From positions 14,396,978 through 14,460,977 of the forward strand of contig CM043961.1 of NCBI GenBank assembly GCA_014529385.2: a DNA stretch of 64,000 bases, in the 5' to 3' direction. Under the pieces are notes generated by a model, which made no database searches, had not been told where the DNA came from, and saw only the letters and a list, made by a program, of their open reading frames with translations. This document shows, in pieces, positions 11,116 through 23,570 of this stretch (positions within the stretch are counted from its first letter, which is position 1; each line of letters begins with the position of its first letter). The DNA is from Adiantum capillus-veneris. Its lineage: Eukaryota; Streptophyta; Polypodiopsida; Polypodiales; Pteridaceae. The position numbers were made by a program, and so were the translations under genes.

Positions 11116-11935
11116 TTAGGTTTCAAATACACATAATAATATATTTTCCACCCATAAGAAAAGAAAATTAAATATATTATTACCAAATTGACAAAGGCAA
11201 CATCCAAGAATTCTAGCTTTGCATCTTGTCAGATCTAAATCTTCATCAAGGCGACATGCATGTATACATCAACTTTCAAGCCATTCAAGAATACATGCAC
11301 TTAGATTCCATAGTTTTCTTTTCAAAGTCTTTTAGGTTCTAAAACTCTTTCACATAAAGTATGTAATGATAAAATTCTTAAAGCAAACATTTGTGCCCAA
11401 GAAAAATATCCCTCTCACATATTTAAAGTCCATGAATTCTCTGATCCACACTTACAAGTTTTATTTTGATATCAAACATCAATTCTCTCCTAGTTACAAA
11501 TAAATGCAACCTCGATATGAATTGACAAAAAATGAATTTCTTCTACTATATGACCCAACATAGGCCCCAATCAAATAAAAAATGAGCCCCCAAAAATTTG
11601 GGTGCACTCTAGCAATACATCAGATTCCCCTACAATAGGATGCACTCCAATAGTACATTGAAGTTCCCTTAGAGTAGGGTGCGGGTGCACTCCATTGAAG
11701 TGTTCATTAAATTGACACACCTTTGTTTTTTTTATAAAAAGACTATATCAAATTATACAAATGTTGAAAGATACACACTAGAATAAAAAAAGCATCCTAT
11801 GGCCATATTTATTCAATGCTTTCATGTTGACAAGTACACACCAAGGACATAATTTGTCTCAGAATCATTGTACTTATTTACAATTGTGTTGTATGTATAG
11901 ACTCTCTTATCTCTTGCATACAACCATCCTACCAA
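11116..11935. other. AT-rich spacer, nothing recognisable
   Basis: There is a short local repetition of GGTGCACTCTAGCAATACAT-like and GCACTCCAATAGTACATT phrases near 11600-11700, but no gene-like frame. Confidence 0.5.
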
Positions 11936-12535
11936 CTATGGAATTATGGTTCTCTGCAAGAAGTTTTGAAGTTGCTCGGAAGTTTGCCTCCACATCTTTG
12001 GAAATATAAGATATGTCCCTAGCATGTTCCACATCACCCTATATGGAGTGTCATAAAAAATTAAGATATTGTTTGCATCCAAATCCTCAAATATCTTCCA
12101 AATATCACTCAAATTTCTGTGATAAACCCTTGTAAATCCTAACATGATATTTGGATTTTGGCAATTTTTTTTGCTCATAAACACCTTGAACTTGGTATAC
12201 TGCTCAGGAAATTTTTTTTGTGTGATACGTTGCACCATTGTTAAGTTATAGCAACTTCATATCCATAGCTCAAAGTATTCAGCACAAAAATGCAAAAAAC
12301 TTTGTGCGTTTGGTCGCACCACATGATAAACTTCATCTTTATCCTCCACAAGTCGCATGTGTTGAGCCCAAGCTGGCATAGAATCTCCATGTTTCATTTC
12401 AATTGTCTTGAGAAGTAACCCCTCTATATCCAAGATAAGTACTCTTTTGATGTCCTTTTCAAGCAAGTGGTAGGTGATAAGGAGGTGATTGATTCCTTGG
12501 ACAAGGTCTTGGAGGAGGTTGGATGGGTAATTCAA
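11936..12535 (-). pseudogene. FCP1/NLI-like HAD phosphatase domain, broken copy
   Basis: One minus-strand frame runs 12535 to 11936 with a single TGA at 12257-12259. The first half has VLILDIEGLL, like the hhhDhDG motif of plant FCP1-domain proteins but with Glu in place of the second Asp, followed by YHVVRPNAQSFLHFC, which fits the conserved V.RP...FL.FC segment. After the stop come NILIFYDTPYRVMWN and IFP, matching the family's LLLDDSPYKA...IFP region, and a C-terminal LQNFL. The TGA falls where the family has its FEVGIWSS-type motif. This is a homology call by motif only. The catalytic substitution and stop argue for a dead copy. Confidence 0.5.
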
Positions 12536-12880
12536 TAGTTTTCTTCAATTTATTCCAACATATAGCCAATCCATTTTTCTCTAATGATTCTGAAATTAAA
12601 GAACAAGAACACTTAATGCAAACACAACAATAGACATGAGTTTTACATTGTCTACCCTACGGTTTTATTAGATACCAAAATCCATCTATGATCTACTCAT
12701 TAATAGAAGAAAGTCAAATTAAAATCTTGAATCTTTTTTATGCTACACTCTCTCTTAGTCTCAATACCATGGAGCTCAACTAGACTTAAGTCAACTAATA
12801 ACTACTACTTGTTGTTAAAGGTATGCTTGAAGTGCATAAGGCTTAACCAATGCTCTAGTGTAGAATGGGTATTTAGGTCT
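12536..12880. other. Spacer without recognisable features
   Basis: AT-rich sequence between the phosphatase-like fragment and the next satellite block. Confidence 0.5.
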
Positions 12881-14926
12881 CAAGGTCTACCACTTATCCA
12901 AGCAAAGATCCATTTAGATATGGAAACCCAATTTTTCTTAATATAATGATATAGAGTGGACAAGTGGTGAATCTTGAGACCGAACCACTCATGCTACTAG
13001 GGATAATAGGTTGGACAAGTGGTGGGCCTTGAATGTAAACCCCCCATGTACAAAGTATCATGGGTTTTGGGTATTTCAATGGACTCTAGCATCTTGGAGA
13101 CATGGTGGAGCTTATTTCTCTCTATGTTTAAATGGAGCCTATCTTGGATAAATGGTGGAGCATCATTCTCTCTATGCTTCAATGGAGCCTAGCTTGGACA
13201 AGTGGTGGATCTTTGTTTCTCTCTATGTTTGAATAGATTTAGCTTGTACAAGTGGTGGACCTTGGAAAAAAACCCCCATGTAAAACATATCATGGACATT
13301 ACAAGTGGTGAGAAAAAATACCATTCAATATATAACCTTATAGGTTGGACAAGTGGTGGGCCTTAACACCCAATTATTCTTAATATAATGACATAGAATG
13401 GACAAGGGGTGAATCTTGCAACCAAACCTACTAGGAAAAGTAGGTTGGACAAGTGGTGGACCTTGAATGCAAACCCCACATGTACAAAATATCACTCATG
13501 CTACTAGGAATAATTTGGTATTAAGGTCCATGTTTCAATGGAGCCTAGCTTGGACAAGTGGTGGAGCTTTGTTTATCTCTATGTTTCAATAGAATTAGCT
13601 TGGACAAGTGGTGAACCTTGGAACAAAACCCCCATGTAAATCATGTCATGAGCATTACAAGTGGTGAGAAAAAATACCATTCAAGGTATAACCTTATAGG
13701 CTGGACAAGTGGTGGACCTTAACTCCCAATTCCTCTTAATATAATGACATAGAGTGGAAAAGTGGTGAATCGTGAGACGAAACCTACTAGGGATAATAGG
13801 TTGGACAAGTGGTTGACCTTGAATGTAAATCCCCCATGTACAAAATATCATGGGTTTTGCATATTTCAATGGAGCCTAGCATCTTGGAGACATGGTGGAA
13901 CTTACTTCTCTCCATGTTTCAATGGAGCCTATCTAGGAGAAATGGTGGAGGTTCCTTCTCTCAATGTTTCAATGGAGCCTAGCTTCTACAAGTCGTGGAC
14001 CTTTGTTTCTCTCTATGTTTGAATATGGTTAGCTTGGAAAAGTGGTGGATCGTGGAATGAAACTCCCATGTAAAACATATCATGGGTATTTCAAGTGGCC
14101 AGAAAGGATACCATTTAAGATATAACCTAATAGGTTGGACAAATGGTGAACCTTAACGCATTGTTCTTCTTAATATAATGACATAGATTGTACAAGTGGC
14201 GAATCTTGAAACCAAACCACTCATGCTACTAGGGAAAATAGGTTAAACAAGTGGTGGGCCTTGAAATAAAACCCCCTAGAGTGTTTCAATGGATCCTAGC
14301 TTGGAAACATGGTAAAGCTTGCTTCTCTCCATGTTTCAATGGAGCCTATCTTGGATAAATGGTGGAGCATCATTCTCTCCATGTTTCAATGGAGCCTAGC
14401 TTGGACAAGTGGTAGACCTTTGTTTCTCTATATGTTTGAATAGACTTATCTTGGAAAAGTGGTGGACCTTGGAACAAAACCCCCATGTAAAACATATCAT
14501 GGGCATTACAAGTGGTGAGAAAAAATACCATTCAATATATAACCTTATAGGTTGGACAAGTGGTGGACCTTAACACCCAATTATTCTTAATATAATGACA
14601 TAGAGTGGACAAGTGGTGAACTTGGGACCAAACCTACTAGGAAAAATAGGTTGGACAAGTGGTGGACCTAAATGTAAACCCCCCATGTACAAAATATCAC
14701 TCATGCTACTAGGAATAATTTGGTATTAAGGTCCATGTTTCAATGCAGCCTAGCTTGAAAAAGTGGTGGACCTTTGTTTCTCTCTATGTTTCAATAGAGT
14801 TAGCTTGGACAAGTGGTGGACCTTTGAACAAAACCCCCATGTAAATCATGTCATGGGAATTACAAGTGGTGAGAAAACATACCATTCAAGCTATAACATT
14901 ATAGGTTGGACAAGTGGTGGACCTTA
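12881..14926 (+). repeat. Degenerate satellite array, block 2 (higher-order)
   Basis: Same family as block 1. The marker AACCTTATAGG recurs near 13335, 13690, 14124, 14541 and 14894, giving a composite period of about 355 or 420-435 bp, the difference being one extra 50-bp monomer or so. Like block 1 it starts with an inverted core (GGTCTACCACTTATCCAAGC near 12882). Confidence 0.85.
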
Positions 14927-16205
14927 ACACTAGATTGGTAATGGGACACTTTTATGTCATGTTAAGTGACCATTTTCCTTGAATTATGTCAAGAGTTTCA
15001 AAATGGATTTTGAGGTGCTATCTGTCTAGGAAGTTGTCTCATGAGCTGAAAAATACTTGACATTTTTTTGGAATATGAATTCCATGTTTAACACTAGGTT
15101 GGTAATGGGACACTTTTATGTCCTGTGAAGTGACCATTTTCCTTGAATTATGTCAAGAGTTTCAAAATAGATTTTGAGGTGCTATCTGTCTAGAAAGTTG
15201 TCTCATGAGCTGAAAAAAACTCGACATTTTTTTGGAATATCAATTCCATCTTTAACCTTGTCCTTGCACAACATTTCACAACCTAAACTGTGTGAAAAAA
15301 CGGGTCCTGTTTTTGGCTTTTTTCAACTTTTTGCAACTATACCACTCTAGAATTCATGTTTGTGAGGTCTATAATGCTAGAGAACTATCTTTAGTAGCCC
15401 TCAACATGTCCTGATGCTTCTAGGGAGAAATAAATGTTAAATTTGTAAGTTATGACCAAATTACAAAAATTGTCAAATCCTGTTTTTTAGCCAATTTTAG
15501 CTCTTCTATGATTTTTTTGGTGGCTTTCATGATATCCAAATGCAGTTTTGATTTTCCATGTTGCATATTGTAACATAAAGCTAATATTCCTTGAGTTTTG
15601 GGGCACCTAATTCCCTATTTTGCATAGTAGACAACGATGGTTGTTTTTTTTAATTATAGAAGAAAACGAAACACTCTAGTATATCAAGTATAGCTTTTTC
15701 AATATTGTTAGTTTCTTGTGACAACTACATGCATTTTGTAGGTAGTAACCATGTCTAGTCATAAGGATCAAATTTGGCTAGATATTGAATAGCTTCTATG
15801 GGATTCTACAACTCATAATGTTGAACCTAGTTTTTTCATGTTTGCTGAATTTAGCACTTCATCTTTGTCCCCAAGATTCCCCTTGATAAGAGATGTATTA
15901 TTATTTTGACACGCTCCATGGCTTCTTATGAACCTAAAGGACAATAGGGAACTAAGAAAACATGCATATATTAATTGTATTGATCGTGGCTATAGAAACT
16001 TTGATGATAGGTTTGCAGAATGGTAAAAATTCAACTTTTTTGTACCTATTTATTTTGGCAAAACAAAAAATAGTGAGTGAGAAGCAATCATATGTTCTGA
16101 TCACCAACCCATTGAAGTTAACTAGGGAATTCAAAAATCCCTAATCTTATTTTTATGCAACAAAACGTAAGAAATGACTGTTTTGATGAAAATGTACTGG
16201 TCCAT
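14927..16205 (+). other. Insertion in the satellite array with a 164-bp direct duplication
   Basis: The satellite unit is interrupted after TTAACAC and resumes at GACCAAACCACTC. The insert begins CACTAGATTGGTAATGGGAC; 14927-15090 is repeated, with few changes, at 15091-15254 (offset 164). The same terminal phrase occurs in reverse at 34775-34791. A CACTA terminus is typical of En/Spm transposons, but I see no matching right end here, so this may be a fragment. Two strands of overlapping 60-codon frames near 15952-16144 are not convincing genes. Confidence 0.45.
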
Positions 16206-16720
16206 CGGACCAAACCACTCGTGCTACTAGGGATTATAGGTTGGACAAGTAGTGGACCTTGAATGTAAACCCCTCACGTACAAAATTATAGGTTTAGGGT
16301 ATTTCAATGGAGCCTAGCTCATGCTTCTCTCACTGTTTCAATGGATCCTATCTTGGAGAAATGGTGGAGCATCCTTCTTTCCATGTTTCAATGGAGCCTA
16401 TCTTGGAGAATTGGTGGACCTTTGCTTGTCTGTATGTTTCAATAGAGTTAGCTTGGACAAGTGGTGGATCTTGGAACAAAACCCCTTTGTAAAACATAGC
16501 ATGGGCATTACAAGTGATGAGAAAAAATATCATTCAAGATATAACCTTATAGGTTGGAAAAGTGGTGATGGACCTTGACAAGTGGTGAAGGATACCATTT
16601 AAGATATAACCTTATAGTTTGGACAAGTGGTGGACCTTAACACCCAGTTCTTCTTAATATAATGACATAGAGTGGATAAGTGGTGAATCTTAACACCAAA
16701 CCACTCATGCTAATAATGTA
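16206..16720 (+). repeat. Degenerate satellite array, block 3
   Basis: Continuation of the block 2 repeat after the insertion, with the same monomers and spacers. It ends near the phrase CCACTCATGCTAATAATG. Confidence 0.8.
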
Positions 16721-16859
16721 GAAACATGATTTGCTATTCAATCAACCATTTTTTTGTGTGCTTTGCGAGATGTATTATTAAAAATTGATTTTAAATTGTT
16801 TTAGCACTTTTTATTAGTGATTTTGTAAAGGATAAAAATTAGTGTGGTTAGTGGGCAAA

Positions 16860-17550
16860 AGTGCAAGCTATACCACTTGTGAACTATGGACCACATGCAA
16901 GTGGTTGAAAACCATTTGCATTATGTAAAGTGGTAGCCACTAGCAAGTGTTTAAGAACCACTTGCAAAGGCCTTCTGAACCACTTGCTAGGTCTTCTATT
17001 TCACTTGCAAGCACTTTGAAAGTGGTTTTGAACCACTTGCTACTGATTAAGATAGCACTTACCAGTGGTTCTAAACCTTTTCCTAGTGGTTAAAATAGCC
17101 CTTTCCAGTGGTTAAGAACCCTTTGAGAACCACTTGTAGTGGTTAAGATAGCCTTTTGCCAGTGGTTAAGATAGCACTTGCTAGTGGTTTAGTTAGCACT
17201 TCGAGGTGGTTCTGAACCACTTGTCGATGGTTAAGATAGCACTTGCCAATGGTTTAGATAGCACTTGCTAGTGGTTCAAAACCAATTGCTAGTGATTAAG
17301 ATAGCACTTGATAGTGGTTCAGAACCACTTGCTAGTGGTTTAGATAGCACTTGCAGGTGGTCTATGAGATCAACACCACGTATACAAGCAAGTGGTTCTA
17401 AAGCAGTTGCAAAGCACTTCTAGATCACTTGCTAGGTCTTCTCCTCCACTTGCAAGTGTTTTGAAATTGGTTTGGAAAAGGTTCTTAACCACTTGATAGT
17501 GGTTTAGAAATTGATATATGTAGGTGGTTATTGATATCCAAACTACCTAT
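16860..17550. repeat. Hairpin minisatellite 1
   Basis: Irregular repeats of about 22-30 bp built from AGTGGTTAAGATAGCACTTG and its complement. Many junctions read AACCACTTGCTAGTGGTT, an inverted repeat with a 7-bp stem, so single strands could fold into many short hairpins. Confidence 0.8.
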
Positions 17551-17689
17551 ATAAGGGTGTCTTGACAACTATTGGATGGCTTAAAGGGCTTGATATTTTT
17601 GTAAAATCTAGTTGATAATAGTTTAAAGCTCTTGCAAGTGGATGGAAAGGTATAAGCTACATGTACTCGAAAGAATAAAAAAGTGTCAG

Positions 17690-20600
17690 AAACGCTTCAT
17701 CTTTTGGACGAGGAACATAAGTTTTTATGAAGAACAGATAGAAGAAAGCGGTACCCAATAATACATGGAAGCAGGAGGCCTATCATCTAATAACACATAT
17801 CGATCGGAGTGTCCCTTGAATTTATTGTAAAAGTGACCCTCAACAAAGAATGAGTTCTTCTTTATCTAAGTGTGCCATGCATCCTTCTGAGTGGCGGTAG
17901 ATAGCCTCTTCTCCATGCAACACCTTAGTATATAAAAATCAGAGTCTTCCACCTTAGCGTTGACTGCAAAGTTATCTGGAACTCGTAAGGCATCATTGAA
18001 ATCATTGTGATGTCCAACATACATAGGTTCATCAATCTCCTTGTCACTTGAAACATTTTCATCTATGTCAACCTCTGTTGGTATGATCCTCAAGTATTGC
18101 CATGCTTCTATGTGATCTTTGTTTGCACATCTTCTCCATTGACCATACACACAAGAATGAGATAAGCAGGACAGATTTCTACACCTGCGTGTAGTTGTGT
18201 TGTATCTGTTGAAGAGAAACCATTCACACAATGCATCAAACATGATCCACTGATTTCCTTACAATCCCATTCTATATCTCTCAGCACATGACCCACCTTG
18301 ATTTCCCAAAAGACCTTATCGACCTTGTTTGCAGATGACCAACAATCTTTTCTATTGTTCATTAGGATGAGGTAATTGACAACTGTTTGTTGCATTATAC
18401 AGGGGGTGTCCATCCACCTTCAATTGCTCATGGGTTAATACCCTCTTTATGATTGTGCCAACACTGTCATGGTCACCTTTTCCATGACCTGACCCAAAAT
18501 AGTTGTGCATCATCTCAAGCCCAGTAAGCTGAGAAAACCTTGCAGCAAAGAAGAAAGGCCGTCATGCTTTGAATTGTGATGCTGCACCATCAAACCATAC
18601 CCACTGTCTCTTTAAACAAAAACCTTGGTCCTTCAACCACTGGTCATGCAAAAGAAAGCAGTGTTGAACGAACAATGTGTCATGCACATTGTCATCGAAT
18701 ATATAAAAATGGACAATTTTTATGATGTCGCCTATTGTGGAGTGCACATAGCATATGTGGACCAAAATGCTCACCTGACTAGAATACCAATGCATGGATT
18801 GGATCTCATTCTAAATTTTTAAAACTATAATTTTCTACAAAGTCCAAGATAGAGACAACAACATCACTTAGAAAACTTTGTAGACACTCTTTGAATTGGT
18901 TGTCCTTCCATTTGTAGATGTAACTGTTATGTTTAATAAACTTTGTCAGCTTGTCTTTCATGAATGAAATGAAAGTGGAGCACCCAATCTGTTGAATTAC
19001 AAGATATTTCCTTTTGTGGTGTTTGCCATTTTCATGTATAGATTGTGTCTCCACACCAACAAAAACATTTGCAGCCACCTGAAAGTTGTCGTTGTGTACT
19101 TCAAGAGGACAACATATGAGTTCTTTAGCACCGCATTAATTGCATTTTTCCCATCAAGTAGATGTGTAAATGAAACATGGAATTTTCAGGTTTAGGACAC
19201 AAAAAGGACTCCCGTAGTGTTGTGAGGCTCTCCAATGTTGACAATCTAGCACCCAAATCTTGGATTTATAAAAGCACTAAAGAGGAACATTTACTACTTA
19301 GAAGTGGTTTTTCATGTTTGGAAGTGGCTTTGAACTACTTGAAACCACTTGAAGAATTTAAAACCACCTTAGGGTGATTGCAAAAGTTCATCAAACAGCT
19401 TTCAAGTGGTTTGTGACCACTTTTAATCACCTTCAGGTGGTTTGAAATACCAAGTGATTACATAGGTTGTCACCTAAGCACTTGGAAGATTTCAAGTCAC
19501 GTGAAGCACTTAAAACCACCTAAAGGTGATTGAAAATTCTTATCAAACCACTTTCAATCATCTTCAGGTGGTTTGAGATCTTCAAGGTTCACACCCAAGC
19601 ACTTGGCAAATTTCAAACCACCTAAAAAGATTGAAAGTGGTCATTAAACCACTTTCAAGTGGTTTGTTTTTCACTTTCAATCCCCTTCAGGTGGTTTGAA
19701 AAACTTTCAAGTGCTTACATAGGTTCTCACCTAAGCACTTGGCAGATTGCAAGTGGTTATCAAAATACATTAATATGGTGACAAACTATTTTAGCACTTT
19801 GCAAAGTACAAGATTCCACCCTAAGGGGGTTGAAAGAAGTATTTTAGGTACTTTAAATCACTATCAATACTTTAGTTGCTTTGCAAAGTACTTAAAGGGG
19901 GATTAAACCACTTTTTGATTTTTTCCTCAGTTCTCAAAGCTTTTTTACAGTTTGATAGTGGTTCTAGCAGCTTTAAAGTGGTGAATAGTGGTCACTATAC
20001 TACTTGACAGTGGTTTTTTATAGTTTTATTGTGGTTGTGACAGCTTAACACTAGTGAACATAGGTCAATATACCACTTGGAAGTGGTTGATAATACCTGA
20101 GGTTGATCCAAAAAATGCAATGGATGCATAAGAACAACCTTTCTACCAATACGCCTTTGGCATATGTCCTTCTTATTTGGAGAGACTCGGGTCTCTACTG
20201 TCCAGAAACCAAAAAAAACCTCCTTAATGTCCTCTGTGATGTTTGTAGAGAACGATGAGCTTGTCGTTGACATGCTAAGACTGAAAAAGAACTGTTCTCA
20301 TCCTCTAAATGGAGTCATGCATTTGCAAAAACGAAGTTTTTTTTGTGTATGCCCAACGACTTTGCAAGTGCTCTATCCGTAAAGGGACATGCATCCACTT
20401 TGTCCCTCGAATTAATGCATGCCATCAGTGTTGCCCTCTTGAAAAGCATTTCCATGGCTGAGTGCGGGACCTTGACTTTTGACAAGGTGTTGCAAATGTT
20501 GGAAAGCACTGCCCTCTGTATAGAATGTGTCGAGTTTTACAGGCTGCAAAATACTGGTTGCTAGAGTCATTGTTCAAAAATATCTCCTTGGAGTTTGGTT

Positions 20601-20750
20601 GTCAATCCTTGTGTTTGCTCTTGCCAGCACCTTGACATGGCACAAATAATCCTCCTTTTCTACTTCTCATTGAGCAGGACATCCTTCTACTTTTCAGCAT
20701 AGAACGTCTATTGCCTTTGCCTCTCTCTTTGTTCCCTTTTCTTTGCCACC
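17690..20750 (-). pseudogene. Transposase-like gene of a widespread plant/animal family, heavily broken
   Basis: On the minus strand, pieces in order are: ALAKSLGIHKKN (20509-20315); TVETRVSPNKKDICQRRIG (20273-20100); KHNSYIYKWKDNQFKECL and VVVSILDFVENYSFK (19078-18806); SILVHICYVHSTIGD, FDDNVHDTLF and WVWFDGAASQFKA (18795-18562); then, past a TGA, NYFGSGHGKGDHDS; then VFWEIKVGHV (18413-18108); and YGQWRRCANKDHIEAWQYL (18243-17866). The DGAASQFK and GSGHGKG..D signature recurs in an abundant family of transposon-derived proteins in plants and animals whose name I cannot fix. Frames shift several times and a minisatellite (19280-20100) interrupts it. It is not functional. Confidence 0.6.
19280..20100. 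repeat. Hairpin minisatellite 2, inside the transposase-like pseudogene
   Basis: Repeats of GAAGTGGTTT, GAACCACTT and CACCTTCAGGTGGTTTG with period roughly 50-90 bp. Half-sites face each other as in the 16860-17550 array, and both arrays share the AGTGGTT core. Confidence 0.75.
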
Positions 20751-20956
20751 CAGTAATTGCATAAGCAGCTTGTGAATTGCTCGGGAAACTCTGCTAATTG
20801 ACTGTGTACTGGTGGGCACGGATCCAGATCAAGAAAACCTAAAGAAAACGAGCTCAATGCATGAACATACATCATGAAGAGCCCATGCATCAAGAAGACC
20901 AAACATGTCACAGACACTCACACACACCTAGCTGGAAAGAAGGCTCCATCCTATCT

Positions 20957-20959
<3 letters not shown>

Positions 20960-21025
<66 letters not shown>
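20960..21025. repeat. GA microsatellite
   Basis: About 33 uninterrupted GA units. Frames across it encode only Arg-Glu repeats and are not genes. Confidence 0.97.
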
Positions 21026-21027
<2 letters not shown>

Positions 21028-21554
21028 TAGCACACACAATAGAGAACCGTGCACAGAGGAAAGAAGATGATGTGCTACAGAAACAATGCATAGAGAAGGG
21101 CAGAAAGTCCATCTGCTCTATGAAAAAACCATGCATAGAAAATAACCTAAACCCGTAGCTTTGTTCCCACTAGAGAAGGAGATAAAGGGAGTGCTCATAC
21201 GTCCAACACATCCAAGAACTACAGGGGGTGGTAAAAAATGCATACCCCTCTTTTTAAAAAAATTCCCCCCATTCTTCATTACTCATCATTGAGTTTCCTC
21301 CCCTAAAAATTAAATGTAGACTCAAAAGTTCCTAAAAACTACTTTAAAAAGGAATGTCCAAGACAGTCCTTTTTGGACCACCTACACATGCTTTCACCCA
21401 ATAGCCTTCTTGTCTTCATTGTTTGAGCACCCTCCATGGTACAATACTTATATGAAAGGGTTTGGCATTAAAAAAATGGAGGTGCTTCCATATGGACTAA
21501 ATTATTAACAAAAACAAACATCTAAGGATTGAAGAAAAAATTAAAGTGCATTAT
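21026..21554. other. Spacer, no gene recognised
   Basis: AT-rich sequence leading into the tandem array. No supported coding region. Confidence 0.5.
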
Positions 21555-21677
21555 CCTTAGAGACAAAAATGTTTGGTATTTTATTATGATGCATTTATGG
21601 ATTTTTGTGATATGGGTGACACGTAAGTAGTCTAGAACATTGGATTCTCTAATGGTGGAGATCAGACGCTCATGGAT

Positions 21678-21720
<43 letters not shown>

Positions 21721-22351
21721 AGGCAAAGATTCCTCATATTACATTTTTTATACAATCACAAAGTATGCATGATCCTGACATAAGCAAGGTCATGATGCTT
21801 CTGAGCAGTTACAAGATCCTTATAGATACATTTTTTATTAAGGGGCCAAGGTAGTTGTGAGCCATATGTCTTTTTGTCAAATAGAATAGCATTGATCATC
21901 GACTTGTATCGTGGAAAATTTAAGGTGGTATTTAGTGAACTTAATTTCCATTCATTATTTGAAAGGTGACAAGGTCTTGTAGACCAGTCCACCACTTGGG
22001 GGAATTCCATAGCACGTGTCACATTGTTTATGCCATAGAGGGTAGGGTAGCGACCAAATATGAGACAATCTATTAAGCAACCATTTAGAAAGTCTTTTCC
22101 AACTCCACATGTGATTAAATTTATTGTGGAGTTCGAAAGGATGAAGAAGCATGGAGTAGAAATTGGTAGTTTTATATGTCCACCAATTCGCATTAGAAGT
22201 TGTGAGAGCTCAATTTCTATATTGTTGTTGTGATGGATTTTTTGTACACATTAGGAAGAGGTTGGAATATAGGAGGGCCTCGTTTTTTTCCACAAACTTA
22301 TGGAGGTGATTAACATTTTGACAAATAAGTGCACGCCATGTGTGCAAGAAT
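21555..22351 (-). repeat. 0.8-0.95 kb tandem unit, copy 1
   Basis: Marker phrase GATGCATTTATGGATTTTTG at 21589, then a CT tract (about 21680-21717) and GATCCTTATAGATACATT. Copies 1-4 are in the same orientation. Minus-strand frames share segments such as LDCLIFGRYP-like and KKTYGSQLPWPL between copies, suggesting a decayed coding ancestor, possibly a non-LTR element, but I cannot name it. Confidence 0.75.
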
Positions 22352-22478
22352 CCTTAGAGAAACAAATATGATAGTATTCTAGTATAATGCATTTATGGAT
22401 TTTTGTGATATGGTTGACACGTAAGCAATCTAGAACATTGAATTATCTAATGGTGGAGATTAGATTCTCATGGATAAA

Positions 22479-22527
<49 letters not shown>

Positions 22528-23213
22528 CCCCCCCCCCCTTTGGGCAAAGGTTCCTCATATTACATTTTTCATACAATCACATATTATGCATGATCTTGAC
22601 ATAAGGAGGGTCATGATGCTTGTGAGCAGTTACAAGATATGTATAGATACATTGTTTAACAAGGGGCGAAGGTAGTTGTGATCCATACGTCTTTTTTTCA
22701 AACAGAATAGCTTGGAAGCTGACCATATTAAGGTGAGCATCCATGCTCCCATTGATAAGAAGATAACCGTCATAGAGCTTGATCAACAACCTATATCATG
22801 CCAAATGTGAGGTGTATTTAGTGAACTTAATCTGCCAATTCCTGTAGACCAGTCCACCACTTAGGGAGAGTTCCATAGCACGTGCCACACTATCTCTGGT
22901 GTTCAATAGCACTGGAAAAATCCAATGCCAAAGTTTTTGTGTTTGAGTGCTTTTGCTATGGCCTTTATGCCGTAAAGCGTAGGGTAGTGACCAAATATGA
23001 GACAATCGATTAAGCCACCATTTAGCAGGTCTTTGTTTTATATGTCCACCAGTTGGCATTATAAGTTATGAGAGCTCAATTTCTACATTGTTGTGACAGA
23101 TTTTCTATACACATTAGGAAGAGGATGTACTTTAGGAGGGCCTCTTTTTTTGCCAAAATCTTATGGAGGTGATTAACATTTTGACGAATAGGTGTATGCC
23201 ATGTGTGCAAGAA
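22352..23213 (-). repeat. Tandem unit, copy 2
   Basis: Same marker at 22386. CT tract 22481-22525 followed by a run of C. Length about 862 bp. It contains KTYGSQLPSPL on the minus strand. Confidence 0.75.
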
Positions 23214-23339
23214 TCTTTAGAGAAAAAAATTTGATGGTATTTTATTATGATGCATTTATGGATTTTTGTGATATGATTGACACGTAAGCAGTCTAGAACA
23301 TTGAATTATCTAATGGTGGAGATCAGATTCTCATGGGTA

Positions 23340-23414
<75 letters not shown>

Positions 23415-23516
23415 GCAAAGCTTCCTCATATTACGTTTTTCATACAATCACAAATTATCCATGATCCAGACATCAGCAGGGTCATGATACTTGTGACGAG
23501 TTACAAGATCCTTATA
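23214..23516 (-). repeat. Tandem unit, copy 3, first part (split by insertion)
   Basis: Marker at 23249; CT tract 23342-23413. It stops at ATCCTTATA (23508-23516), and the rest of the unit resumes at 31542. Confidence 0.8.
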
Positions 23517-23570
23517 GAGGAATCTCAAATCTCGAGCGAGATTTTCCGAGCAATCCCGAAAACGAGCGAG
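23517..23570 (+). repeat. Left terminal inverted repeat of the Mutator-type element
   Basis: It carries three CGAGC motifs spaced 14-16 bp. Part of it (ATCTCGAGCGAGAT) is itself a 6-bp-stem inverted repeat. Confidence 0.65.

Noticed and set aside
9569..14022. Frames of 60-86 codons in the satellite blocks
   Set aside because: They repeat with the satellite monomer and encode only repeat-derived peptides.
20708..21158. Frames of 61-94 codons around the GA tract
   Set aside because: They are carried by Arg-Glu or Leu-Ser microsatellite translation.
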